Source: Jiella mangrovi (GTDB taxonomy: Bacteria > Pseudomonadota > Alphaproteobacteria > Rhizobiales > Rhizobiaceae). From it: a stretch of DNA of 64,000 nucleotides. Under the pieces are notes generated by a model. It ran no database searches. It was not told the origin of the DNA and saw only the letters and a list, made by a program, of their open reading frames with translations. The stretch covers positions 62,001 to 126,000 of the forward strand of contig NZ_JAGJCF010000001.1 of assembly GCF_017815135.1 (NCBI RefSeq). The letters run 5' to 3'. Below, piece by piece: positions 1 through 9,553 of the stretch. Every line of letters begins with the position of its first letter. Within the stretch, counting starts at the first letter, position 1. The translations under genes and the position numbers were made by a program.

Positions 1-1
1 G

Positions 2-577
2 CTGGTCACCATCTGCGCGGTCGGCGCCTTCTTTTCATGGACCCTTCGCGAGATCGAGATCTGCCGCAAGCTCGGCATCGGCTGGCATGTGCCGATCGCG
101 TACGGCACCGCGGTCTTCGCCTATGTCTCGCTGGTGGTCATCCGCCCGCTCCTGCTCGGCGCCTGGGGCCACGGCTTTCCCTACGGCATCATGAGCCATC
201 TCGACTGGGTGTCGAACGTCGGCTACCAGTTCCTGCATTTCCACTACAATCCGGCGCACATGCTGGCGGTGACCTTCTTCTTCACCACCACGATGTTTCT
301 CGGCCTGCATGCCGGCGTCATCCTCGGCGCGGTCAATCCGGGCAAGGACGAGCCGGTCAAATACGGCGAGCACGAGAACGCCTATTTCCGCGACTACATC
401 TGCTATTCCGTCGGACCTTACGGCATCCACCGGCTCGGCCTGTTCTTTGCCTTGAACGCCGGTTTCTGGAGCGCCGTCTGCATCATCATCTCAGGTCCCT
501 TCTGGGATCGGGGCTGGCCGTATTTCTTCGACTTTGTCCTGAAAACCCCTGCCGCCATCGGCAACATCAGCTATTGA
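2..577 (+). CDS. pufL: Photosynthetic reaction centre L subunit (5' truncated by window edge)
   Basis: This is the C-terminal ~191 residues of the L subunit of the type II reaction centre, the inner-membrane protein that with PufM holds the bacteriochlorophylls, bacteriopheophytins, quinones and non-haem iron. The frame is already open at the window edge, so roughly the first 80 residues are missing (family about 275). Visible are the histidines in MSHLDW and NPAHML (bacteriochlorophyll ligands in the family) and those in GLHAG and GIHRLG (iron ligands). Hydrophobic helices alternate with loops as expected. The pufM start follows the stop after 13 bases, behind a GGGAGGCGGAG ribosome-binding site. 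Light-harvesting genes pufBA, if present, lie off the left edge. Confidence 0.97.
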   Translation: MVTICAVGAFFSWTLREIEICRKLGIGWHVPIAYGTAVFAYVSLVVIRPLLLGAWGHGFPYGIMSHLDWVSNVGYQFLHFHYNPAHMLAVTFFFTTTMFLGLHAGVILGAVNPGKDEPVKYGEHENAYFRDYICYSVGPYGIHRLGLFFALNAGFWSAVCIIISGPFWDRGWPYFFDFVLKTPAAIGNISY

Positions 578-590
578 GGGAGGCGGAGCG

Positions 591-1574
591 ATGGGAACCT
601 ACGCCAGTATTTACAACCGCATTCAGGTCCGCGGCCCCTTCGATCCGGGCGTGCCGCTGACCAAGAGCAGCGACAGCCGCATCCAGGCCAAGAGTTTCTC
701 CTACTGGCTCGGCAAGATCGGCGATCCGCAGCTCGGGCCGCTCTATCTCGGCTGGTCTGGCGCCGCCTCGCTCGCCTTCGGCTTCATCGCGATCGAGATC
801 ATCGGTCTCAACATGTGGGCCTCGGTCGACTGGGACCCCTATGCCTTCGTCCGCAATCTTCCCTTCCTGTCTCTCGATCCACCGCCGGCGAAATATGGGC
901 TCAACCCGCTCGTGCCGCTCGGCGACGGCGGCTGGTGGATCCTCGCGGGCTTTTTCCTGACGATGTCGATCCTCCTGTGGTGGGTCCGCAGCTACACCCG
1001 CGCCCGGGCGCTCGGAATGGGCACCCACACCAGCTGGGCGTTCGCCTCGGCGATCTTCCTTTACCTCTCCCTCGGACTGTTCCGGCCGATCCTGATGGGG
1101 TCCTGGTCCGAGGCCGTGCCCTTCGGCATCATCACCCATCTGAACTGGACGGCCTCGGTCTCGGTGCTCTACGGCAACTGGTACTACAATCCGTTCCACA
1201 TGCTCTCGATCGTCTTCCTCTACGGCTCGACGATGCTGTTCGCCATGCATGGCGCGACGATCCTCGCCGTATCACGCTTCGGCGGCGAGCGTGAGGCCGA
1301 GGAAATCGTCGATCGCGGCACGGCGGCCGAGCGCGGCGCCCTGTTCTGGCGCTGGACGATGGGCTTCAACGCGACCTTCGAGTCCATCCATCGCTGGGCC
1401 TGGTGGTTCGCGGTGCTGACCACCTTCTGCGGCGCGATCGGCGTTCTCCTCACCGGCACCGTCGTCGACAACTGGTACCTTTGGGGTGTCAAGCACGGCA
1501 TCGCGCCGAGCTACCCGTCCGTCTATCCGTCCTTCCCGATCCCGGACGAGGCCACGCGGAGTGTGATGCAATGA
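591..1574 (+). CDS. pufM: Photosynthetic reaction centre M subunit
   Basis: Complete 327-residue M subunit, the partner of PufL in the membrane core that performs light-driven charge separation and reduces quinone. The histidines in THLNW and NPFHML match the bacteriochlorophyll ligands. AMHGAT and SIHRWAWW supply iron-ligand histidines, and GGEREAEEI carries the conserved iron-ligand glutamate. Length is slightly above the common 305-325. The start has a good Shine-Dalgarno sequence in the short pufL-pufM gap. The stop overlaps the pufC start as ATGA (1571-1574), so pufM and pufC are probably translationally coupled. Confidence 0.98.
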   Translation: MGTYASIYNRIQVRGPFDPGVPLTKSSDSRIQAKSFSYWLGKIGDPQLGPLYLGWSGAASLAFGFIAIEIIGLNMWASVDWDPYAFVRNLPFLSLDPPPAKYGLNPLVPLGDGGWWILAGFFLTMSILLWWVRSYTRARALGMGTHTSWAFASAIFLYLSLGLFRPILMGSWSEAVPFGIITHLNWTASVSVLYGNWYYNPFHMLSIVFLYGSTMLFAMHGATILAVSRFGGEREAEEIVDRGTAAERGALFWRWTMGFNATFESIHRWAWWFAVLTTFCGAIGVLLTGTVVDNWYLWGVKHGIAPSYPSVYPSFPIPDEATRSVMQ

Positions 1575-3235
1575 GCAGGAAACACGCCCGTTCGAGCCCG
1601 ATCGTCGTCGGCGTCATCGCCATCTTCGTGGTCTTCGTCGGCCTCTGGGCGCCGCCTTGGGTCATTCCGCCGATCGAGTCGGTCGAGACCGGGCCGGCGG
1701 CGATCGAAATGGTCCAGTTCAAGGCGGCCAGCCGCAAGCTGCCTTACGATGCCAAGCCGGAACCGCTGGAGGCGGCCGACAACGAGGGCAGCCCCAAGGC
1801 CAGCGAGGTCTATCAGAACGTCCAGGTGCTCGGCGGGCTGACCGAGGCCGAATTCACCCGGCTGATGCTGGCGATCACCGAGTGGGTCTCGCCGGAACAG
1901 GGTTGCGCCTACTGCCACAACCTGGAATCCGAGGAAGGCTTTGCCAGCGACGACGTCTACACCAAGGTCGTGGCGCGCAAGATGCTGCAGATGGTCCGCC
2001 ACATCAATTCCAGTTGGCCGGAGCACGTCGCCCCGTCGGGCGTCACCTGCTACACCTGCCATCGTGGCCAGAACGTGCCCCCCTGGACGTGGTATAACCA
2101 GAACGAGCCGGACGGCAGCCAGTTCATGGGCAAGCCGCGACCCTGGCACCTCGAGGCGAAGACGATCCGGCAGTTCTTTCCGGACGTGCCTTACGACAAG
2201 TACCTGCTCGAGGAGCATGCCAGCGCCAACATCCAGTCGGCCGATCCCCTCGTCGATCGCAGCGGCAAGGCCGAGGTCGCACAGGAGCAGGACGCGGAAA
2301 ACCTCTATTTGTTCATGATGCAGATGTCGAACGCCATGGGCGTCAACTGCACCTACTGCCACAACTCGCGAGCCTTCCGTGACTGGTCGCAGTCGACCCC
2401 CTTCCGCTGGATCGCCTATTGGGGCATCCGCATGGCGCGGGACATCAATTCGAACTACATCGTGCCGCTGGCGTCGGTCTTCCCCGACAATCGCAAGGGG
2501 CCGCTCGGCGATCCCGCCAAGGTCCATTGCGGCACCTGCCATCTCGGCAACAACAAGCCGCTTGGCGGATACAAGCTGCTCGATCACTACCTCGTCGGCC
2601 TGACCGAGGATGGCAAGGCGCCCGACCCGGGCCCCAAGGAGGCGATCCTCATCGGCGCCGCCAAACCGAAAGCCGTCACCGGCGCAAACGAGAACGACGA
2701 CCAGCCGGCTCCCTCCCCGGCCCCCGTCTCCGAGGAAGCGATCGGCCAGTCGGTGGTTCCCGGCGGCAATGGCAATGGCGCCGAGTACAAGTCGCAGGAA
2801 GAACCTGCCGATGTCGGAAACGACACCCTCGACGGCACGGTCAGGCCCGTACCGCAGGCGGAGGACACCAGTCCGTCCCCGCCTCCGACCGGTGCCGAAG
2901 CCCCGCAGGGGTCCTCGGGCGAAGAGATGAACCCGGGCTCGCCGCCGGCTCCGGCTGACGGCGCGAAGGGAACGGCCGACGCGCCTTCCATGGGCCAGCC
3001 GGCGAGCAACCCGGTGCCTGAGGACCCATCGTCCGGCAAGGCCGAGCCAGAGCCGATGTCGACACCGACCCCGCAGCCAGAGGGGACGACCGAAAGTCAG
3101 CCCGCAGGCGAGGCAAACCCGTCATCGCAGGGCGATGCCCCGGCGACGACCGGCCAGAGCGACAGCGGCGACGGGACGGAAGCCGCCCCCGGCACGAGCG
3201 GGCCGGCCCAGGGCACGACGACGCGGTTCGACTGA
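1571..3235 (+). CDS. pufC: Reaction-centre tetrahaem cytochrome c subunit with a long low-complexity C-terminal tail
   Basis: PufC sits on the periplasmic face of the reaction centre and re-reduces the photo-oxidised special pair. Four CXXCH haem sites are visible at residues 112-116, 160-164, 260-264 and 320-324. The N-terminus has one hydrophobic segment (about 10-30) without a cysteine lipobox, so it is probably an uncleaved membrane anchor. The protein is 554 residues, while the family usually ends near 340-370. From about residue 350 it continues as ~200 residues rich in Pro, Ser, Gly, Glu, Ala and Thr with no cysteine and no recognised domain. The ATG at 1571 is chosen because it overlaps the pufM stop and gives the family N-terminus. 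A terminator follows at 3274. Confidence 0.96.
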   Translation: MSRKHARSSPIVVGVIAIFVVFVGLWAPPWVIPPIESVETGPAAIEMVQFKAASRKLPYDAKPEPLEAADNEGSPKASEVYQNVQVLGGLTEAEFTRLMLAITEWVSPEQGCAYCHNLESEEGFASDDVYTKVVARKMLQMVRHINSSWPEHVAPSGVTCYTCHRGQNVPPWTWYNQNEPDGSQFMGKPRPWHLEAKTIRQFFPDVPYDKYLLEEHASANIQSADPLVDRSGKAEVAQEQDAENLYLFMMQMSNAMGVNCTYCHNSRAFRDWSQSTPFRWIAYWGIRMARDINSNYIVPLASVFPDNRKGPLGDPAKVHCGTCHLGNNKPLGGYKLLDHYLVGLTEDGKAPDPGPKEAILIGAAKPKAVTGANENDDQPAPSPAPVSEEAIGQSVVPGGNGNGAEYKSQEEPADVGNDTLDGTVRPVPQAEDTSPSPPPTGAEAPQGSSGEEMNPGSPPAPADGAKGTADAPSMGQPASNPVPEDPSSGKAEPEPMSTPTPQPEGTTESQPAGEANPSSQGDAPATTGQSDSGDGTEAAPGTSGPAQGTTTRFD

Positions 3236-3273
3236 TGCTGCCTCCACGCCTCTGACAGACGCGTGAATTTGAA

Positions 3274-3309
3274 ATGGCCGGGTCGAACGCCCGGCCATTC
3301 ATCTTTTTC
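3274..3309 (+). terminator. Rho-independent terminator after pufC
   Basis: A perfect 9-bp stem, ATGGCCGGG (3274-3282) with CCCGGCCAT (3290-3298), has a 7-base loop and is followed by a run of five T (3304-3308). It lies 38 bases after the pufC stop and closes the puf operon. Confidence 0.85.
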
Positions 3310-3472
3310 GGCCTGATACCTCTTGCCGCGATGGCCGAAACCTTCCTCTGAACTATGATTCGCAATTGCTTCCGGGATGTGCCGGAACCGGCGCCTCGAT
3401 CGCCGCACGGCACCGAGCACGGTTCGGCGCCCGGGCGTGAGAGGGGTCGATGGCTCTCGGAAACTTTCGTCC

Positions 3473-4846
3473 ATGGACCTTCAGAAATCGCTTCAGTCGC
3501 TCAAGATCGCCGTCGGCGCCGAGGAATCTCCCGCTCAGGTCTCGCGCGAGCGGGCGGGACCCGCCAAGCTTCTCCTCGTCGGTTATCTCTCCTATATCGT
3601 CGCCGGCTGGATCGCCCTGTCCTTCGGCTTTTCGCAAGCAAAGCCACTCTCGCCCCTCGACACGCTCTTCACCGCCGTATCGGCCGTCTCCACCACCGGC
3701 CTGACCAGCATCGACACCGGCACGAGCTACACCTTCGCCGGCCAGATCGTCGTCCTTTTGCTGATCCAATTCGGCGGCATCGGCTACATGACCGGCTCCT
3801 CCTTCCTGTTCCTGTCGCTCCGGCACCATCTCAGCGAGACACAGGAAAAGACCGCGAGAACCGCTTATTCCCTGCCCGATTCCATCACGCCGCAGCTCTT
3901 CATCCGCTCGGTCATCCTGTTCACCTTCGCCTGCGAGGCAGTGGGGGCCGCGGCGCTTTATCCGATCCTCAAGGCCGGCGGCGAGGCCAGCCCGCTCTGG
4001 AGCGCGATCTTCCATTCCATCTCCGCCTTCTGCACGGCAGGCTTCAGCCTCAGATCGGACAGTTTCGCGCCCTATGTCGCGAACGTGCCGCTGAACCTGA
4101 CGCTTTCGGCTCTCAGCATCCTCGGCGCGATGGGCTTCATCGTCGTGACCGACATCGTCCGCCGCATCGCCGGCAGAACCAGCCATCTCGGTTTCACCAG
4201 CAAGGTGATCGCGCGGATGACGGCGTTTCTTCTGGTGATCGGAACCCTGCTGATCTTCGTCGCCGAGCCCTCGCTGGCGGGCATGCCGCCCTGGGAACGG
4301 CTGCAGGCGGCCTTCTTCCAGGCAATGAGCGCGTCGACGACGGTCGGCTTCAACACCCTCGACATCGGCGGACTTTCCAACGCCACGCTCGTCGTGCTCC
4401 TGTTCCTGATGTTCGTCGGCGCATCGCCGGCCGGCACCGGCGGCGGCCTGAAGACAACCTCCTTTGCCGCCTTGATCGGTCTCGTCCGCTCGACGCTGAA
4501 GGGGCGCAGCTCGGTGCGCTTCTTCAAGCGCGAGGTGCCGCCGGCGCAGCTTCAGGCGGCAACCACCTCCCTCGCCTGCTATTGCGGCGCGCTGACGATC
4601 GCGATCTTCCTTTTGAGCCTGACAGAGCCTGTCGCCGACTTCGATAAGATCGTCTTCGAGGCCGTTTCGGCCATCGGCACGGTGGGTCTGTCGATGGGGC
4701 TGACAAGCGACCTGACGGTGATCGGCAAGCTGATCCTGATTGCGCTGATGATCGTCGGCCGCCTCGGCGTTCTGACCTTCGGGCTTGCCACGGCCGTGCC
4801 CGACGAAAGCCGCGAGGAAGAGGCCGACAACGACCTCGCCGTTTGA
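3473..4846 (+). CDS. TrkH/KtrB-family potassium transporter channel subunit
   Basis: A 457-residue polytopic membrane protein of the TrkH/KtrB superfamily, which takes up K+ (KtrB types are often Na+-dependent). The four degenerate pore loops with their filter glycines can be seen: AVSTTGLT, SAFCTAGFS, SASTTVGFNT and SAIGTVGLSMG. The conserved SPAGTGGGLKTTS segment lies between repeats 3 and 4. Length fits KtrB better than E. coli TrkH. The ATG at 3473 (MDLQKS) is preferred over in-frame upstream codons because the preceding ~30 residues are arginine-rich and unlike the family. No gene for the cytosolic TrkA/KtrA nucleotide-binding subunit is adjacent. It is convergent with the minus-strand gene that follows. 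Confidence 0.9.
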   Translation: MDLQKSLQSLKIAVGAEESPAQVSRERAGPAKLLLVGYLSYIVAGWIALSFGFSQAKPLSPLDTLFTAVSAVSTTGLTSIDTGTSYTFAGQIVVLLLIQFGGIGYMTGSSFLFLSLRHHLSETQEKTARTAYSLPDSITPQLFIRSVILFTFACEAVGAAALYPILKAGGEASPLWSAIFHSISAFCTAGFSLRSDSFAPYVANVPLNLTLSALSILGAMGFIVVTDIVRRIAGRTSHLGFTSKVIARMTAFLLVIGTLLIFVAEPSLAGMPPWERLQAAFFQAMSASTTVGFNTLDIGGLSNATLVVLLFLMFVGASPAGTGGGLKTTSFAALIGLVRSTLKGRSSVRFFKREVPPAQLQAATTSLACYCGALTIAIFLLSLTEPVADFDKIVFEAVSAIGTVGLSMGLTSDLTVIGKLILIALMIVGRLGVLTFGLATAVPDESREEEADNDLAV

Positions 4847-4881
4847 TCCGGTCGGCGCCGCGGATCATGCCGCGGCCCGTG

Positions 4882-5994
4882 CTACTGCCCGATGATGCTC
4901 GCAGCCGGCCCGTCCTCGCTCCAGACGAATTCGAGCAGGAGATTGCGCTGGAAAAACGAGGCGTTGTCGTCGGAGACGAGCGTCAGGCGCGTGCGGCCGC
5001 GATCGTCCTGCCACACGTCGAGCCCCTCCATATTGTCGATCTCGTCGGAGAGATCGGCCTCGAACACCACAGGCCCATCGACGAGCGCACCGGCCCGGAT
5101 GGCGTCCGCGGCAATTTTCCGGATGCGGATGCCGAGCCCGCCGAAAAGGCCTTCGAAGCGCCGCTCGAGCAGCAACAGATCACCGCCGGGAAGGAAATCG
5201 CCGTCGGAAACCTCCCATTTGGCGTAACGCCTGACCTTGAAGACGCTGCCGCGCCCGCCGTTTTTCCCGACGATCCCCGCAAAGAGATTGCCGTCCTCGT
5301 CGATCGAATGTTCGGAAACCGTGACCAAGGACCCTGCAAGGGCCGAATGCGCCGGCGCGATCGCGAGCGCCTCCAGGCCCTTGTTCGCACGAAGCTCCCG
5401 AACCGGCATCGGCAGCGGCACGTCGAGCGCCTTGCCGGTGCCAGGATGCCGGAGATCATAGGCTGAGATGCGATGCCGCTGCTCGAAGCCGACATAGGCT
5501 GTCCGGCCCGTGGGATCGATCGCCAGGGATTCCGCATCTCCCAGCGCCTTGCCGCGGATCGCCCCGCCGAGCCGATCGCGCAAAGGCGCGACCGTTGCCT
5601 CGGCAAAGCCGATCGGCCTGCCGCCCTGCCCACGCAGGATTTCTCCTGCCAGCCAGTTGCCGTTGTCGGTGACGCCAAGAAAGGCCGAACCGTCGTCCGT
5701 CAGGCGGAGCGCCGAGATCCCGTGGACCCGGCCGTCGGAGGAAGAGAACTGCAGGCCGCCCAGAAATGTCAGAGCGCCGAAGCGGGTCTCATTGGAATTC
5801 TTGCGAAACCGATCGATCGTTTCGCAGCGGATCGTGATCGGCTCGCCGAAACCCGTCGGCCATACGGGCGCCGCCACTGTCGGCCGCGCCTGCGCCACGA
5901 AAGCCGCCAGAAGGCCCGCGAGGCCGACAACATAACACGTCGTGGGCCGCAAACGGCGATGACCACGTCGCTCGCGCCCAACGCAAAGTCTCAC
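4882..5994 (-). CDS. Esterase-like phytase-family protein, secreted
   Basis: A 370-residue protein of the 'esterase-like activity of phytase' family (PF13449), a predicted beta-propeller whose true substrate is unknown. A hydrophobic segment near residues 23-42 ending in AAP looks like a signal peptide, so export is likely. Repeated blade-like stretches such as [22 protein letters not shown] and GLEALAIAP support the call. The start is GTG, overlapping the cobT stop (5991-5994), so it is probably co-translated with cobT. I know this pairing from rhizobial genomes, but a role in cobalamin synthesis is not established. An internal start nearer the signal peptide is possible. Confidence 0.8.
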   Translation of the reverse strand: MRLCVGRERRGHRRLRPTTCYVVGLAGLLAAFVAQARPTVAAPVWPTGFGEPITIRCETIDRFRKNSNETRFGALTFLGGLQFSSSDGRVHGISALRLTDDGSAFLGVTDNGNWLAGEILRGQGGRPIGFAEATVAPLRDRLGGAIRGKALGDAESLAIDPTGRTAYVGFEQRHRISAYDLRHPGTGKALDVPLPMPVRELRANKGLEALAIAPAHSALAGSLVTVSEHSIDEDGNLFAGIVGKNGGRGSVFKVRRYAKWEVSDGDFLPGGDLLLLERRFEGLFGGLGIRIRKIAADAIRAGALVDGPVVFEADLSDEIDNMEGLDVWQDDRGRTRLTLVSDDNASFFQRNLLLEFVWSEDGPAASIIGQ

Positions 5995-7904
5995 CGCCGG
6001 CCGCTCGCCCGGCGATAGGTGCTGCCGGCCGCACGGCCGCGCGACTCGTCTTCAAAGAGGTCGGCGAGCTGTTCGGTCATCGCGCCGGCCAGTTCCTCGG
6101 CGTCGACGATCGTGACGGCGCGGCGATAATAGCGGGTCACGTCGTGGCCGATGCCGATGGCCAGAAGCTCGACCGGCGAGCGGGTCTCGATCTCCTCGAT
6201 GATCGCTCTGAGATGCCGCTCGAGATAGTTGCCGGGATTGACCGACAGCGTCGAATCGTCGACCGGCGCGCCGTCGGAGATCATCATCAGGATACGCCGC
6301 TGCTCGGGCCGGGCGAGCAGCCGGTTGTGGGCCCAGATCAGCGCCTCGCCGTCGATGTTTTCCTTGAGCAGCCCCTCGCGCATCATCAGGCCGAGATTGC
6401 GCCGCGCCCGCCGCCAGGGCATGTCCGCCGACTTGTAGACGATGTGGCGCAGATCGTTGAGCCGCCCGGGCTTCACCGGCTTGCCGGCCTTCAGCCAGGC
6501 CTCGCGCGACTGGCCGCCCTTCCAGGCCCGCGTCGTGAAGCCCAGCACCTCGACCTTGACGCCGCAACGCTCCAGCGTGCGGGCGAGAATGTCCGCGCAG
6601 GTTGCCGCGACGGTGATCGGCCGGCCGCGCATCGAGCCGGAATTATCGATGAGCAGCGTCACGATCGTGTCGCGAAAATCGGTGTCGCGCTCCATCTTGT
6701 AGGACAAGGGCTGCATCGGATCGATGACCATGCGGACAAGCCGCGCCGAATCGAGATAGCCCTCTTCGAGATCGAAGTCCCAGGAGCGGTTCTGCTGGGC
6801 CATCAGTCGCCGCTGCAGCCGGTTGGCGAGACGCCCGACAACGCCTTGGAGGGTCGAGAGCTGCTTGTCGAGAAACGCCCGCAACCGGTCGAGCTCGGCT
6901 TCGTCGCAAAGCTCCTCGGCGCCGATCATCTCGTCGAATTGCGGCGTGAAGACCTTGTAATCGAATTGCGGAGCGTCGCGGTCGAGCGGCTGGTTCGGCC
7001 GGCGCGTCTCCCCCGGCGTCTCGGTATCCTGGGTCTCGTCGTCGACCGGATCCTCGGCGGTGACCTCGGAGGATTCGGCCTCGGCCGTCTCCTCGTTCTC
7101 GCCTTCGGTCTCGGTCTCCTCGGCTTCCGCCTCGTCGCTGCCGGCATCCTTCTCCGAGCCGCTCTCCTCGTTGTCGCGGCTCTGATTGTCGCCCTGCTCT
7201 TCCTCCTGGTCCTCGTCGTCCTGCGAGCTGTTTTCCTCGGAGAGCTGCTCGGCCATTTCGAGCGAGACCAGCATGTCGCGCATGGCGCGGGCAAAGGCGT
7301 CCTGATTTTCCAGAACCTCGGGAAGCTTCTCGAAGTTCTTACCGGCCTTGTCCTCGACGAAATCGCGCCAGACATCGACGAGCGCCCGGGCGCTTTCCGG
7401 CACGGGGCGGCCCGTCAGCTTTTCGCGCACCATCAGCGCGACGGCATCCTCGATCGGCGCCTCGGCGCGGTCGGTGACGTCGGCAAGGTTCGAGCGGAAA
7501 TACTTGTCTTCCAGCATCGAGGCGAGATTGTCGCCGACGCCCGCCATGGCATTGGCACCGATCGCCTCGCAGCGCGCCTGCTCGACCGCGTCGTAGACCG
7601 CCCGCGCGCTCTTGCCGTCGGGCGAGAGGCTGGCATGCAGCCGGCTGTCGTGCCGCGCCTTCCTGAGCGCCATCGCATCGGCGAGACCACGGGTGACCGA
7701 CACGTCGTTCCGGGTCGCGCGCTTGGGAAGCTCCGGCAGCCGTGCCCGGTTGCCGGCAAGTCCGGGCCGGTCGGTCGCGTAGGTGACCTCCATCTCCGGA
7801 TCGCCGGATATCGCTCTGAGAGCGCCGGCAACCGCGCGCCGAAACGGTTCGCGGTCGGTCGGTCTGGCCTGGGGAGGACGCTGGTTGTCGCCAATCTTGC
7901 TCAT
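5991..7904 (-). CDS. cobT: Aerobic cobaltochelatase subunit CobT
   Basis: CobT (637 residues) with CobS and CobN forms the ATP-dependent cobaltochelatase that inserts cobalt into hydrogenobyrinic acid a,c-diamide in the aerobic cobalamin pathway. The N-terminal half is helical. A very acidic linker rich in Glu/Asp follows at about residues 225-310, as is usual for CobT. The C-terminal part is a von Willebrand A domain with the metal-binding DNSGS motif near residue 418. Start MSKIGDNQ matches the family. In related genomes cobS lies directly upstream. Here cobS is 1.65 kb away, with a dehydrogenase gene and a hicAB remnant between them. Confidence 0.96.
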   Translation of the reverse strand: MSKIGDNQRPPQARPTDREPFRRAVAGALRAISGDPEMEVTYATDRPGLAGNRARLPELPKRATRNDVSVTRGLADAMALRKARHDSRLHASLSPDGKSARAVYDAVEQARCEAIGANAMAGVGDNLASMLEDKYFRSNLADVTDRAEAPIEDAVALMVREKLTGRPVPESARALVDVWRDFVEDKAGKNFEKLPEVLENQDAFARAMRDMLVSLEMAEQLSEENSSQDDEDQEEEQGDNQSRDNEESGSEKDAGSDEAEAEETETEGENEETAEAESSEVTAEDPVDDETQDTETPGETRRPNQPLDRDAPQFDYKVFTPQFDEMIGAEELCDEAELDRLRAFLDKQLSTLQGVVGRLANRLQRRLMAQQNRSWDFDLEEGYLDSARLVRMVIDPMQPLSYKMERDTDFRDTIVTLLIDNSGSMRGRPITVAATCADILARTLERCGVKVEVLGFTTRAWKGGQSREAWLKAGKPVKPGRLNDLRHIVYKSADMPWRRARRNLGLMMREGLLKENIDGEALIWAHNRLLARPEQRRILMMISDGAPVDDSTLSVNPGNYLERHLRAIIEEIETRSPVELLAIGIGHDVTRYYRRAVTIVDAEELAGAMTEQLADLFEDESRGRAAGSTYRRASGRR

Positions 7905-8071
7905 GGTTCGACAAATAGGCCCTGGCCCCGCCTCCAGGCAAGTCGAACCGGCCCTTCTGCGGGAAATTGCTGCGTGACGGGAAACTTCGAGCAGCCTTCA
8001 GAGTTACGCAAAGACGCGACGCTTCGGGAAGCTGCCGCCATCCCGCTCAATATCCTGACGGAATCCCACCC

Positions 8072-8929
8072 ATGACCACGATCGCATTTCTCGGCCTCGG
8101 CGCGATGGGCTCGCGCCTGGCGAAGAACCTTCTCGATGCAGGTGCCGACCTCATCGTCTGGAACCGCAGCGAGGAAAAGACGAGACCCTTTGTCGAGGCA
8201 GGTGCTCGTGCCGCGTCCTCTCCCCGCGAGGCTGGTGAATCAGCGGACGTCGTCATCGCCATGGTCGCCGACGACGAGGCGTCGCAGGATATCTGGCTCG
8301 ATGCCGAGACCGGCGCTCTCGCCGGCATGGCGAGCGGCAAGACCGCGATCGAGATCTCGACGCTGCAGCCAGACTGGGTTCGCACTTTGGGCGAACGCAT
8401 GGCCCAGAAAGGCGTCGCTCTCGTCGAGGCGCCGGTGTCAGGTACCCTGCCTCAGGCCGAAAATGCCGGCCTCGTCTTTTTCCTCGCCGGTGAGAGCGAG
8501 GCGCTCGACCGTGCCGAGCCGATCCTGAGGCCTCTCGGCAAGAGCTTCGAGCGCGTCGGCGCATGGGGCAGCGCGGCAACGGTGAAACTCGCGACCAACG
8601 CCATCCTCGGCATCAACGTCGCGGCCTGGGCGGAAGTGATCGGCATGCTCGACCGCTCGCCGACCGACACGCAGACCGCCGTCGACGCCATCGCCAAAAC
8701 CGCCGTCTGGGCGCCGAATTTCGGCTATGTGACGAGTTCGATGATCAGGTCGGATTTCGATCCGAAATTCCCCGTCGAACTCCTCGACAAGGATTTCCGA
8801 TACGCGCTGGGGCTCGCCGGAAGCGACAAGGCGCCCATGATCGAAAAGGCGCACGAGACGCTGAAGCAGGCAATCAGCGAGGGGCTGGGTGCCGAGAACA
8901 TGACGGCGGTGGCGAAGCTTTATCGGTGA
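8072..8929 (+). CDS. NAD(P)-dependent 3-hydroxyisobutyrate-dehydrogenase-family oxidoreductase
   Basis: A 285-residue beta-hydroxyacid dehydrogenase. It has an N-terminal Rossmann fold with the GLGAMG nucleotide loop, a central APVSGT substrate-binding motif and the catalytic-lysine segment VKLATNAILG. The family oxidises 3-hydroxyisobutyrate, tartronate semialdehyde or succinic-semialdehyde-type substrates; which one cannot be told from sequence. The ATG at 8072 is preferred because the in-frame extension upstream is unlike the family. It is transcribed opposite to the flanking cobT and hicB genes, so it forms its own unit and looks like an insertion between cobS and cobT. Confidence 0.88.
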   Translation: MTTIAFLGLGAMGSRLAKNLLDAGADLIVWNRSEEKTRPFVEAGARAASSPREAGESADVVIAMVADDEASQDIWLDAETGALAGMASGKTAIEISTLQPDWVRTLGERMAQKGVALVEAPVSGTLPQAENAGLVFFLAGESEALDRAEPILRPLGKSFERVGAWGSAATVKLATNAILGINVAAWAEVIGMLDRSPTDTQTAVDAIAKTAVWAPNFGYVTSSMIRSDFDPKFPVELLDKDFRYALGLAGSDKAPMIEKAHETLKQAISEGLGAENMTAVAKLYR

Positions 8930-9004
8930 GACACATTAAGAATCTCACGCTTCGGCGCGCAGCTTGAAGGCGCATGCAGTGGCTTCAGACTCAGCCTGGT
9001 CGGT

Positions 9005-9265
9005 CTACTCGGCTGCTTCCAGTGAATTGGTTGACGGCGAAGGGATGGCTGCACCGTCAACCAATGCGCCTTCGGCCCAGCAGATCGCTGCGGATCGAAC
9101 ATCTGCAATGGCCTCAATTTCCGACTCACCATCCCCCATGCATCCGGGAAGATCGGGAATTGTGGCCAACCAGCCCCCACCATCTTCCTCGGTCAGCGGG
9201 CGAATGACGATCGCATAGGCTTCCGGATCGAATGCACTGCCGCTCGATAAGGTCACGGTCGTCAT
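9005..9265 (-). CDS. hicB: HicB-family antitoxin
   Basis: A small 86-residue HicB antitoxin. The partial RNase-H-like fold is indicated by YAIVIRPLTEEDGGGWLA, followed by the DLPGCMGDGES motif and EAIADVRSAAICW helix. HicB normally neutralises the mRNA-cleaving HicA and represses the operon. No clear DNA-binding domain is seen after the fold. The ATG at 9265 follows an AGGGAGA ribosome-binding site. A longer in-frame extension exists but overlaps the hicA remnant and is rejected. The gene follows the hicA remnant by 11 bases. The antitoxin looks intact although its toxin is broken. Confidence 0.85.
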   Translation of the reverse strand: MTTVTLSSGSAFDPEAYAIVIRPLTEEDGGGWLATIPDLPGCMGDGESEIEAIADVRSAAICWAEGALVDGAAIPSPSTNSLEAAE

Positions 9266-9276
9266 GGAGGCTCTCC

Positions 9277-9507
9277 CTAGACACCTTCTAAGTAGCGGAT
9301 CAGCTGCCGAATATAGTACGGTTTGATTGGCCGGCGCGCGGGAACGGTTAACAGATTTTGGCGGCCAGGCATTTTTACATAAAAGTGCGAACCGCCGCCT
9401 GGTGGCGGTGCGCAGTTTGCTCAGGCCTCCCGGCAAGCCTTCTTTACGTCGCTTATATGCCAGTCCGCCTTGGGGTTAGCTCGCATCCGGTCGATCGTCT
9501 TGCCCAA
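9277..9507 (-). pseudogene. hicA: hicA toxin remnant with an in-frame stop codon
   Basis: This frame is not an open ORF but reads as a HicA-type mRNA interferase with one nonsense codon. From a TTG at 9507 it reads MGKTIDRMRANPKADWHISD for 28 codons, meets TGA at 9421-9423, then continues in the same frame with GGGSHFYVKMPGR and LTVPARRPIKPYYIRQL to TAG at 9277-9279. GSHF carries the HicA active-site histidine, and PARRPIKPxYIRQL is the family C-terminus. Restoring the stop to, for example, GGA would give a normal ~76-residue toxin. The order hicA-hicB is standard. The start is uncertain; the family match after the stop is clear. A sequencing error is the main alternative. Confidence 0.8.
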
Positions 9508-9553
9508 ACTCTCGACCCTATCTCTTCAAATCGGCAAACGCCGATCAATCAAC

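Noticed and set aside
7905-8071. Possible cobalamin riboswitch upstream of cobT
   Set aside because: The conserved B12-box and core elements could not be found here or upstream of cobS.
6144-8075. A 643-codon plus-strand open frame opposite cobT
   Set aside because: It is an antisense shadow; the acidic CobT linker produces a false leucine-rich stretch on the other strand.
8920-9183. A frame next to hicB considered as a second small toxin gene
   Set aside because: It overlaps hicB in another frame on the same strand and shows no toxin motif; the real toxin remnant lies on the other side at 9277-9507.
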